Source: Anaerolineae bacterium (GTDB lineage Bacteria > Chloroflexota > Anaerolineae > Aggregatilineales > Phototrophicaceae). Taken from it: a DNA stretch of 6,125 bases. Each line of letters begins with the position of its first letter. The stretch's first letter is position 1. The stretch spans positions 1-6,125 of the forward strand of contig JACMMD010000739.1 of assembly GCA_014379235.1 (NCBI GenBank), read 5' to 3'. The notes under the pieces were generated by a model. That model did not search any database and was not told the DNA's origin. It saw only the letters and a list, made by a program, of their open reading frames with translations. Made by a program: the position numbers and the translations under genes. This document shows, one piece after another, positions 1 through 5,591 of this stretch.

Positions 1-1
1 A

Positions 2-496
2 GTGCTCGAAAACGATGGCGGCATGGTGGCTAAGAACATCGTCGGTCTCATCGCGGATACCAGCGTCCCCCGCCGCGGCCCGGAAATAAACCCGCGCTTC
101 GATACCAACCGCGACAATGCGATTTCGATTGACGACGAACTCATTCGGGCTATCGACGGCAGGTTCGAAACCGCTTTTGCGCCAGATGGCATGTTTGACC
201 TTTACGCGCCAAACAACGCCTTGTCCACGCTAATCGAGCAAGCACCGAACCTCACGCTGCCGGTGCTGATCTTACAGGGCGAGAATGATGCCAGCACTCC
301 CGTACTTGGCGCGCTCGAACTGGAAGCAGCGTTTGAGGCCGCCGATCACCCTGATTATCAACTGAACGTCTACGCGGGATTGGGACACTCGCTTGGCGAG
401 GCATCACATGTCATGACCGACAATTTTCTGCCCATCGCACCGCGTCCATTGGCCGACCTCGCTGCGTGGCTGAATTCTCACAGCCAACTTAGTTAA
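2..496 (+). CDS. alpha/beta hydrolase, C-terminal part (5' end outside window)
   Basis: This is the last ~164 residues of a probable serine hydrolase of the alpha/beta fold. The GTG at base 2 is probably an internal codon, because the nucleophile elbow (GxSxG) and most of the core fold are missing and should lie to the left. Visible are the strand-plus-loop LPVLILQGENDASTPV, whose Asp (residue 96 of the fragment) fits the triad acid, and GLGHSLG, whose His (129) fits the triad base. Between them and the left edge, residues 34-45 (bases 101-136) have EF-hand loop spacing: Asp, Asn, Asp at positions 1, 3 and 5, Ile at 8, Asp at 12. This sits in the region where lid or cap inserts occur in this fold. 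The substrate cannot be predicted; esterase or peptidase-like activity is possible. The reading frame is intact to the TAA at 494-496, and no clear terminator follows. Confidence 0.75.
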   Translation: MLENDGGMVAKNIVGLIADTSVPRRGPEINPRFDTNRDNAISIDDELIRAIDGRFETAFAPDGMFDLYAPNNALSTLIEQAPNLTLPVLILQGENDASTPVLGALELEAAFEAADHPDYQLNVYAGLGHSLGEASHVMTDNFLPIAPRPLADLAAWLNSHSQLS

Positions 497-539
497 GAAT
501 TGCCTAACAACGCCCTATATCGACACGGTTTTCTTTGGC

Positions 540-545
540 TATAAT
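540..545 (+). promoter_or_regulatory. -10 box (TATAAT) for the polymerase fusion gene
   Basis: A perfect TATAAT lies in the 55-base gap after the hydrolase stop. The best upstream match to a -35 box is TCGACA at 520-525 (5 of 6), but its 14-base spacer is too short for a standard sigma-70 promoter, so the -35 assignment is weak. Transcription would start near base 552. That would leave the GTG at 552 leaderless, while the GTG at 582 would get a ~30-base leader containing a GAAAG ribosome site, which favours 582 as the start codon. Confidence 0.45.
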
Positions 546-581
546 GCAAGAGTGGCGCGGTTTCAAACGAAAGTCTTGGTC

Positions 582-3209
582 GTGAAGGTCATTCTCACCC
601 ACAAGAACGCGGACTTCGATGCGGTTGCCGCGCAGTTGGCAGCCCATAAACTCTATCCCGATGCCATGCCCGTGCTGCCGGATAAGCTCAACCGCAACGT
701 CGAGAGTTTTCTCCATCTGTACGCCAACGGATTGCCGTTCGTGCGCCAGCGAGATTTTGATTCGCCAACCGAAGGCAGCATTGAGCAGTTGATCGTCGTG
801 GATACTCAGCGCCCCTTCGATCTGAAAGGCGTTCAGGACGAAACGCCGACGCTCATCATCGACCATCACCCTATAACCGAAACATTCGGCGCGCATGTCA
901 CCGTCACAGGCGAAGTCATCGGCGCGACAGCCACGCTGATGACCGAAGAACTGCGCCGCCAGAACATCACGCTCAACTCGCTTGAGGCCACGCTGTTGGC
1001 GCTCGGTCTCTACGAGGATACGGGTTCGCTGACCTACGAAGGCACAACTCCCCGCGATATTTTGGCAGCGGCGTGGCTCTTAGAGCAGCACGCCGATCTC
1101 GACGCTGTGCGCCGCTTTCTCGAACAGCCGCTCAACGATGCCCAACGCACTCTGTTCGATGCGCTGCTCAAAAACGCCGAAAGCCGCGTCATTCAGGGTT
1201 ACACGATCACGGTCAGCGCCGTTGAATCCGACAGCTATGTTTACGAAGTCAGCAGCGTGGTTCACCGCCTCAACGACACGCTTGACCCGGCGGCTATTTT
1301 CGTCGTTGTGAAAATGCCCAACCGCGATAAAGGCGATCATTTGCTGCTGGTTGGCCGTTCCAGCGATGAAGCCATTGACGCGGGCGAAATCGCGCAGGTG
1401 TTCGGCGGCGGCGGTCATACCTACGCGGCGGCATCTAGCATTGACGAGGACAAAGCGCCGCAAGAGATCGTGACCGCTTTATGGGACGAACTGAGCCGCC
1501 GCGTTCAGCCGATGACCCGCGTGGGCAATTTGATGTCGTACAGTGCGCGAACGGTCAGCGCTGACGAAATTATCAAAGAGGTCGCGCCACGACTGCGCCG
1601 GATCGGTCACGAAGGCTATCCTGTGGTTGACGGTCAACCGCCGCGAGTCGTCGGGCTGTTGACTCGCCGTGATGCTGACCGCGCCATTGAACACGGACTC
1701 GGCAATTTAACCGTGCGCGAAGTGATGTCTTCCGGCGATTTGACACTGCGCCGCGAAGACTCGGTGCAAATGCTCGAACTGCACATGGTCGAAAGCGGAT
1801 GGGGGCAAATTCCGGTTGTCGATGATACAGGCAAATTAATCGGTATCGTCACGCGCACTGACCTGATTAAGCATTGGGCGCGAACGCATCCCGCGCAGCC
1901 AAAAGCGACCAAAGCCGACGCATTACATTTAGAAACGGTGTTAGGCGCTGACACCGCCAACCTGATCGACACTATCGCCAAACAAGCGCAGGCCGCCAAT
2001 GTCAACCTGTACATGGTGGGCGGTGTTGTGCGTGATCTGCTGCTCAACCGCCCCAACCTCGACATTGATTTCGTAGTCGAGAGCGCCGACCTTGACGCGA
2101 TTGCTTTTGCACACAGTTTGAAAGACCTGTTCGGCGGCGAAGTCAGCGAATTTAGGCCGTTCGGCACAGCGAAATGGGAGCTTATAACATCAACGTTATA
2201 CAGCGCCTCGCTGCCAGAACACATCGACTTTGCCACTGCGCGCAACGAATTCTACGAACATCCTACCGCCTTGCCGACGGTTTACGACAGCTCGATCAAG
2301 CTCGATCTCGGACGGCGTGATTTCACTATCAACACACTGGCGGTGCAGTTGAGTCCGGTGTCGGCTCAAGGCAGCATCATCGACTTCTATGGTGGGCTGA
2401 ACGATCTTAAGAATAAACACATTCGCGTTCTGCACAGCCTGAGCTTTGTCGATGACCCCACTCGCATCTTACGCGCCGTGCGATTTGAACAGCGGCTCGG
2501 GTTTAGCATCGAGCCGCGCACCGCCGAACTTATCGCAACCGCGCTGCCGATGTTGGGACGCATCACCGGCGAACGACTGCGTAACGAACTATGGCTGCTG
2601 CTGCACGAATCTGAACCTGAACGCGGGTTAGTCAAACTGCAAACACACGGCGCATTAGCCGCCATTCATTCGGCGTTCGTGGTCAGCGATGCGATTGCCG
2701 CGCATTTCGCGGCGGCCCGTCAACAGCGGCCCAAGTGGGCGCAAACGCTCGACCTTGCCGATGTTTACTGGAATATCATCGCGGCATCACTATCTGCCGA
2801 AAATGTGTCCGCGCTGTGTGAACGGCTCGTATTAGGTAAACACCTGAGCGACTCGCTGACGGAGACGGCGCAGTTGGCGCATAACCCGCTCGTTAGCGCG
2901 CCCGATGCGCGCCCTAGCCAGATCGTCGCGCAGCTAGACGGTGTGACGGAAACGGCGCTGTTCGCCGTGTGGATCGTCAGCGATGAGATCACACGCAGCA
3001 ACATTGAACGCTATCGACAAACGTGGCGCAGCGTTCGCCCGATCAGCAATGGACATACTCTGCAAGAACTTGGGCTAACGCCGGGCCCGGCTTATGCTCG
3101 GATTTTAGCCCGACTGCGCGCAGGTTGGTTGGATGGCGAACTCAGCAGCGATGAAGCAGAACAAACTCTGGTGCGCCAGCTTGTCGAGAGCGCCAAAAAC
3201 GAGGGATGA
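582..3209 (+). CDS. DHH–DHHA1–CBS–CBS–poly(A)/CCA polymerase fusion protein (tRNA nucleotidyltransferase-like)
   Basis: This cytoplasmic protein of ~875 residues joins a phosphoesterase half to a nucleotidyltransferase half. Numbering from GTG 582: the DHH domain (about 2-150) has HKNADFD (Asp11, Asp13), Asp74 in VVVDT, Asp94-His95-His96, and Asp146 in YEDTGS, all expected metal ligands. DHHA1 (about 195-305) has the GGGGH motif at 275-279. Two CBS domains span about 309-373 and 374-432. The class II polymerase head has GGVVRD (480-485) and catalytic Asp494 and Asp496 in LDID, then RRDFTIN (578-584), DDPTRILRAVRF (624-635) and ERLRNEL (664-670). A helical tail ends with LGLTPGP (830-836). The family adds CCA, CC or A to tRNA 3' ends or makes poly(A) tails; sequence alone does not decide which here. 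DHH domains of the NrnA/RecJ type cleave short nucleic acids or small nucleotides, and CBS pairs usually sense adenylates. GTG 582 is preferred over the in-frame GTG 552 because the domain begins at once and GAAAG (569-573) lies 8 bases upstream. No frameshift is seen. Confidence 0.9.
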   Translation: MKVILTHKNADFDAVAAQLAAHKLYPDAMPVLPDKLNRNVESFLHLYANGLPFVRQRDFDSPTEGSIEQLIVVDTQRPFDLKGVQDETPTLIIDHHPITETFGAHVTVTGEVIGATATLMTEELRRQNITLNSLEATLLALGLYEDTGSLTYEGTTPRDILAAAWLLEQHADLDAVRRFLEQPLNDAQRTLFDALLKNAESRVIQGYTITVSAVESDSYVYEVSSVVHRLNDTLDPAAIFVVVKMPNRDKGDHLLLVGRSSDEAIDAGEIAQVFGGGGHTYAAASSIDEDKAPQEIVTALWDELSRRVQPMTRVGNLMSYSARTVSADEIIKEVAPRLRRIGHEGYPVVDGQPPRVVGLLTRRDADRAIEHGLGNLTVREVMSSGDLTLRREDSVQMLELHMVESGWGQIPVVDDTGKLIGIVTRTDLIKHWARTHPAQPKATKADALHLETVLGADTANLIDTIAKQAQAANVNLYMVGGVVRDLLLNRPNLDIDFVVESADLDAIAFAHSLKDLFGGEVSEFRPFGTAKWELITSTLYSASLPEHIDFATARNEFYEHPTALPTVYDSSIKLDLGRRDFTINTLAVQLSPVSAQGSIIDFYGGLNDLKNKHIRVLHSLSFVDDPTRILRAVRFEQRLGFSIEPRTAELIATALPMLGRITGERLRNELWLLLHESEPERGLVKLQTHGALAAIHSAFVVSDAIAAHFAAARQQRPKWAQTLDLADVYWNIIAASLSAENVSALCERLVLGKHLSDSLTETAQLAHNPLVSAPDARPSQIVAQLDGVTETALFAVWIVSDEITRSNIERYRQTWRSVRPISNGHTLQELGLTPGPAYARILARLRAGWLDGELSSDEAEQTLVRQLVESAKNEG

Positions 3210-3219
3210 TAACACGGCC

Positions 3220-3768
3220 ATGACCCAACATGAACTAAGTGCTATCAGTGTTGACCTGCCGATTGTCTTGCGACTGGCCACAGAGAATGACCTCGCCAAG
3301 CTGGAATGGTACGGACAATACCGACACTACCGCAACTTGTTTCGGCGCGCCTTCCGTGAACAGCGTATGGGCCGCCGCCTGATGCTGATCGCCGACTGTA
3401 ACGGCTACCCCATCGGGCAGATATTTATGCAGCTTAGAAGCGCCAAGCGGGTATTCTTTGGCGATGAGGACAGTGCCTATCTCTACGCGCTGCGCGTGAT
3501 GGAGATGTTTCGCGGACAGGGCATCGGCACTCGGCTGATTCAACAGGCGGAAGTGTTAGCGCTAGAAAATAACTGTACTTGGGCTACGATTGCCGTTGCT
3601 AAAGAAAACAATGGAGCGCGACGGCTGTATGAACGTCTTAATTATCACGTCTATGGCGATGATCCCGGACGCTGGAGCTACCTCGACCATAAAAACCGGG
3701 TGCGCCAAGTGAACGAACCCGCGTGGCTCTTAGAGAAGGCATTGAACAAATCGAGTGACTTGCGTTAG
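3220..3768 (+). CDS. GNAT family N-acetyltransferase
   Basis: This 182-residue cytoplasmic protein has the Gcn5-related acetyltransferase fold, which moves an acetyl group from acetyl-CoA to an amine. An N-terminal stretch IVLRLATENDLAKL (15-28) is the usual first strand and helix. The acetyl-CoA pyrophosphate loop is RGQGIG (98-103) after the strand YLYALRVME. NNGARRLYERLNY (130-142) gives the usual late helix with Tyr137 in the general-acid position. The substrate cannot be predicted. The reading frame stays open back to 3133, but that part is out-of-frame sequence of the upstream gene, so ATG 3220 is chosen. GAGGGA (3201-3206), inside the last codons of the polymerase fusion, is the likely ribosome site, though its 13-base spacing is rather long. 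The gap to the upstream stop is only 10 bases, so the two genes are probably co-transcribed and perhaps translationally coupled. A link to tRNA or ribosomal protein modification is possible but is only a guess from that neighbour. Confidence 0.87.
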   Translation: MTQHELSAISVDLPIVLRLATENDLAKLEWYGQYRHYRNLFRRAFREQRMGRRLMLIADCNGYPIGQIFMQLRSAKRVFFGDEDSAYLYALRVMEMFRGQGIGTRLIQQAEVLALENNCTWATIAVAKENNGARRLYERLNYHVYGDDPGRWSYLDHKNRVRQVNEPAWLLEKALNKSSDLR

Positions 3769-3771
3769 AAT
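3742..3771 (+). promoter_or_regulatory. candidate promoter overlapping the GNAT stop codon
   Basis: TTGAAC (3742-3747) and TAGAAT (3766-3771) are 18 bases apart, with 4 of 6 and 5 of 6 matches to sigma-70 consensus. Transcription would begin near 3778 and run through the noncoding gap toward the cupin gene. A second, weaker candidate lies inside the gap: TTGACG (3826-3831) and TAAAGT (3848-3853), 16 bases apart. AT-rich DNA yields such matches by chance, so neither is secure. Confidence 0.28.
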
Positions 3772-3813
3772 AGAGATTGTTGATTAGAGATCGTTAGAAT
3801 TGATATATTCTAA
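3763..3813. repeat. short direct and inverted repeats just after the GNAT gene
   Basis: CGTTAGAAT occurs at 3763-3771 and again at 3792-3800. TAGAGATTGTT (3771-3781) is followed 14 bases later by TAGAGATCGTT (3785-3795), 10 of 11 bases alike. The second TTAGAAT (3794-3800) forms a perfect 7-base inverted repeat with ATTCTAA (3807-3813) across a 6-base spacer. The stem is AT-rich with no U tract, so it is a poor terminator. The arrangement could be an operator for a dimeric regulator or just AT-rich intergenic sequence. Confidence 0.5.
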
Positions 3814-4004
3814 ACGCTTTGCTACTTGACGTAACCAATAATGGCATTAAAGTATTTAAGAGATGGTATTCGCGCTGAAATGTCGTTGTGCGTAATAAGT
3901 CTACGCAATGGAACACGGAGCTCCGACATTGAAAGACTTGAAACAGGGGGGCTAGTTTCCCAAAACTCGCCCAAACGTAATTTGAGGACAAAGTAATCGT
4001 TCAC

Positions 4005-4085
4005 ATCAGTGAATGAGCTTTGCTTGTACTGATCGCTCGTTACGCGCTTTCGTGCGCGTGTGTTGACTTGCTGCGTGTTCGCAGC
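4005..4085 (+). promoter_or_regulatory. three tandem hairpins in the probable cupin leader
   Basis: Three stem-loops follow one another before the ribosome site. ATCAGT (4005-4010) pairs with ACTGAT (4028-4033), with a possible inner stem around AGC/GCT. ACGCGC (4042-4047) pairs with GCGCGT (4054-4059) around a 6-base loop. GCTGCG (4070-4075) pairs with CGCAGC (4080-4085) around TGTT. The last stem ends 7 bases before GGAGA. A 17-codon open frame (ATG 4013 to TGA 4064-4066) lies across the first two hairpins but has no good ribosome site. I match this to no known riboswitch class. Confidence 0.35.
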
Positions 4086-4092
4086 GGCTTGT

Positions 4093-4097
4093 GGAGA
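4093..4097 (+). promoter_or_regulatory. ribosome binding site of the cupin gene
   Basis: GGAGA ends 6 bases before ATG 4104. A second ATG at 4100 overlaps it (ATGAATG) but opens a different frame that stops after 27 codons without resembling any protein. The Shine-Dalgarno site therefore supports 4104. GATAAT at 4096-4101 also resembles a -10 box, but the nearest TTGACT (4063-4068) is 27 bases upstream, too far to pair with it. Confidence 0.6.
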
Positions 4098-4103
4098 TAA
4101 TGA

Positions 4104-4436
4104 ATGGCAATCGATCAATCTGTCGTCCGAGTCGTCCGCTGGACGGGTGGACAGCACCCCACCTTGTCAGGTATCACCCGTGATATGAAGAAGCAGGGGC
4201 TTCGTCCATTTATGTGGGATAACGCTCCGAACCATCGCTACGCCGTGCGTAGTCACGGTTATGATAAAGTGTTATATGTTATTGAAGGCAACCTAGAGAT
4301 TACGCTGCCGGATAGTAACCAACGGATGCGACTGCGCTCCGGTGACCGGATTGATATACCGGCAGGGGTGCGGCATGGTACCATCGTCGGCAGCAGCGGT
4401 GTGAAGTGCGTTGAGGCGGCTCTGTCACGGCGCTAA
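4104..4436 (+). CDS. small single-domain cupin protein
   Basis: This 110-residue protein is a complete single cupin barrel of the type often found as small metal-binding enzymes or ligand sensors. Cupin motif 1 is VRSHGYDKVLYVIEGNLEI (48-66) and motif 2 is GDRIDIPAGVRHG (80-92). In the classic metal site (HxHxxxE in motif 1, His in motif 2), His51 and His91 are kept, but the first His is Arg49 and the Glu position is Lys55. From memory, relatives with HSHPYDKVLYV exist, so the Lys may be a subfamily trait; the Arg is the less usual change. The site may bind metal weakly or not at all. No DNA-binding domain, signal peptide or membrane segment is present. It stands alone between a long structured leader and a GC-rich hairpin, which suggests its own transcript. 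The substrate is unknown. Confidence 0.87.
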   Translation: MAIDQSVVRVVRWTGGQHPTLSGITRDMKKQGLRPFMWDNAPNHRYAVRSHGYDKVLYVIEGNLEITLPDSNQRMRLRSGDRIDIPAGVRHGTIVGSSGVKCVEAALSRR

Positions 4437-4477
4437 CACTCCTTTTAAGCAGCAAAATAATCTAAAGCAGTCACTTG

Positions 4478-4498
4478 CCGGGGGTTCACAGCCCCCGG
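4478..4498 (+). terminator. GC-rich hairpin after the cupin gene, probable terminator
   Basis: CCGGGGG (4478-4484) pairs perfectly with CCCCCGG (4492-4498) around a 7-base loop, 41 bases after the cupin stop. The stem is strong, but the tail (TTGGCGTTTCT) has only a poor run of T, so termination may be weak or factor-assisted. A second stem, GGTTGG (4497-4502) with CCAACC (4514-4519), shares two bases with the first, so the two cannot both form completely. Confidence 0.5.
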
Positions 4499-4547
4499 TT
4501 GGCGTTTCTAGCTCCAACCAATCCGCCGTTCCTCACAATTTACGGAC

Positions 4548-4577
4548 TTCATACCGTCTCGCATCACAGGTTATAAT
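4548..4577 (+). promoter_or_regulatory. promoter of the molybdopterin oxidoreductase gene
   Basis: A perfect TATAAT (4572-4577) lies 18 bases after TTCATA (4548-4553, 4 of 6 to the -35 consensus). Transcription would begin near 4584, giving a leader of about 33 bases that contains AGAGAGA (4601-4607) before GTG 4617. A TTG at 4584 could also start the frame, but it would be leaderless with no ribosome site. Confidence 0.45.
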
Positions 4578-4616
4578 CGACGTTTGAATGTCCGCCCAAA
4601 AGAGAGAACGTCGCTC

Positions 4617-5522
4617 GTGCCGTCTAATCGCTTCTCGCGCCGCCAGTTTTTAACCCGTGTCACTGGTCAACCACAAATTTCAACAGCGCCGGAATATACG
4701 CCGAACGAACATTTCTATCGCCAGCAAGCCTTTGGCATTCCCGCGTTGAATGTCTCGCAGTGGTGTATCTCGATTGGCGCAGCGTCGTCACTGACTGGCA
4801 TGGCGCGCAGTCCGATGATTCTCGATTATCAAGACATGCTGGCCCTAACTTCTGTCGAACGCGGCGGCGTGATTGCCTGTGCAGGCGGCGGCATCCTCAT
4901 CGGCGGAGCGCTATGGCGCGGCGTTGCCCTGCGTGATTTACTTGATGAGGTCGCTATTCAACCGCAAGCCCGTTACGCGCACTTCTTCGCCGCTGATGGC
5001 TATGTGACAAGCCTCGCGCTTGAACAACTTGATGACGCGCTGCTGGCCTATACCATGAACGGCGAAACGCTGCCGCAAGAACATGGCTTTCCGGCGCGGC
5101 TGATCGTGCCGGGATTGAGCGGCTACAAAATGCCCAAGTGGATTCAGCGCATCGAGTTCGCGGACACGCCTCTCGTCGGGTTTTGGGAAAGTCGCGGTTG
5201 GTCGCAAGCAGGCACAGCACCAATTACGGCGGCCATTCTCAGCCCGCGCCACCATGAGGACATCAGCGACGAAATCACCTTCAGCGGCATAGCCTTTGCA
5301 GGAACGCGCGCTGTTATGGCGGTTGAACTCAGCATCGACGGTGGCGACTGGATGCCGCTTCCAGCCTCAAACCTGTTGACGCCCGAAACGCCGTCGATGT
5401 GGACGCGCTGGCAGATCACATGGACGCCGCCGAACCCCGGCGAATACAGCGTTAGCGTTCGCGCCAGCAATGACCTTGCAGCGCAGTCGAATCCGCACAG
5501 CATCACGATACGAAGTGTGTAA
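4617..5522 (+). CDS. molybdopterin-dependent oxidoreductase, sulfite oxidase family
   Basis: This protein of ~301 residues has the Oxidored_molyb (sulfite oxidase/YedY-type) fold, which carries one molybdenum pterin and oxidises or reduces small substrates. Numbering from GTG 4617: VIACAGGG places the likely Mo-ligand Cys at 88. GGALWRGVALRDLL (96-109), DGY (127-129), HGFPARLIVPG (156-166) and KMPKW (171-175) are family cofactor-pocket motifs, and FWESRGWS (189-196) closes the domain. Residues ~201-301 look like the Ig-like C-terminal domain (ELSIDGGDW, WTPPNPGEYSVSVRASN). GTG 4617 is chosen because AGAGAGA lies about 10 bases upstream; the in-frame TTG 4584 would add 11 residues. An SRRQFL Tat-type motif is at 7-12, but the following TRVTGQPQISTAPEYTP is not hydrophobic, so export is doubtful. 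No heme domain, membrane partner or cofactor synthesis gene is in the window. The substrate is unknown. Confidence 0.87.
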   Translation: MPSNRFSRRQFLTRVTGQPQISTAPEYTPNEHFYRQQAFGIPALNVSQWCISIGAASSLTGMARSPMILDYQDMLALTSVERGGVIACAGGGILIGGALWRGVALRDLLDEVAIQPQARYAHFFAADGYVTSLALEQLDDALLAYTMNGETLPQEHGFPARLIVPGLSGYKMPKWIQRIEFADTPLVGFWESRGWSQAGTAPITAAILSPRHHEDISDEITFSGIAFAGTRAVMAVELSIDGGDWMPLPASNLLTPETPSMWTRWQITWTPPNPGEYSVSVRASNDLAAQSNPHSITIRSV

Positions 5523-5560
5523 TCTGCGCCTCATGTAATGCGGGCGTAATTCCATTAGGA

Positions 5561-5566
5561 TAGAAT
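5561..5566 (+). promoter_or_regulatory. -10 box (TAGAAT) for the SH3-like protein gene
   Basis: TAGAAT (5 of 6 to consensus) lies in the 69-base gap after the oxidoreductase stop, with no clear -35 partner. Transcription would start near 5573, about 19 bases before TTG 5592. A weak imperfect hairpin (CGCC/GGCG with inner CAT/ATG, 5527-5546) and two GTAAT copies (5535-5539, 5546-5550) precede it. These could mark the end of the upstream transcript or a control site. Confidence 0.35.
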
Positions 5567-5591
5567 GTACGGCATGGAATGAGGTGTGCTT

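Larger units (their letters stand above)
3769..4103 (+). other. noncoding gap of 335 bases between the GNAT and cupin genes
   Basis: No convincing gene is present on either strand. The left part is AT-rich (about 34% G+C by hand count over 3781-3900, against roughly 60% in nearby coding DNA), while the right part returns to higher G+C. The gap contains the repeats at 3763-3813, two weak promoter candidates, an inverted repeat at 3906-3931 (CAATG and CATTG flanking the palindrome CGGAGCTCCG at 3916-3925), a small hairpin AGTTT/AAACT (3954-3967), and three hairpins at 4005-4085. Open frames on the minus strand here resemble no family I recognise. The gap may be a long leader for the cupin gene, a small RNA locus, or decayed sequence. 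Confidence 0.6.

Noticed and set aside
492..508. Possible terminator after the hydrolase (GTTA/TAAC pairing).
   Set aside because: A 4-base AT-rich stem with no T run is too weak to call.
1634..2245. A 203-codon minus-strand open frame inside the polymerase fusion gene.
   Set aside because: It lies opposite strongly conserved CBS and polymerase motifs, and its Ser/Arg-rich translation is typical of an antisense shadow.
3133..3219. N-terminal extension of the GNAT protein by 29 residues.
   Set aside because: This stretch is an alternate frame of the upstream gene's coding sequence. The GNAT fold begins after ATG 3220, which has GAGGGA upstream.
3822..4157. A 111-codon open frame on the minus strand in the gap before the cupin gene.
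   Set aside because: It overlaps the cupin start, has no recognisable family features, and crosses AT-rich sequence with hairpins. It is most likely chance.
4480..4496. GGGGG-TTCACAG-CCCCC looks like a tRNA T-arm (5-base stem, 7-base TTC loop), hinting at a tRNA gene or attachment-site remnant.
   Set aside because: Loop positions 58 and 60 do not fit, no matching acceptor strand or anticodon arm lies upstream, and no integrase gene is present. A terminator-like hairpin explains it better.
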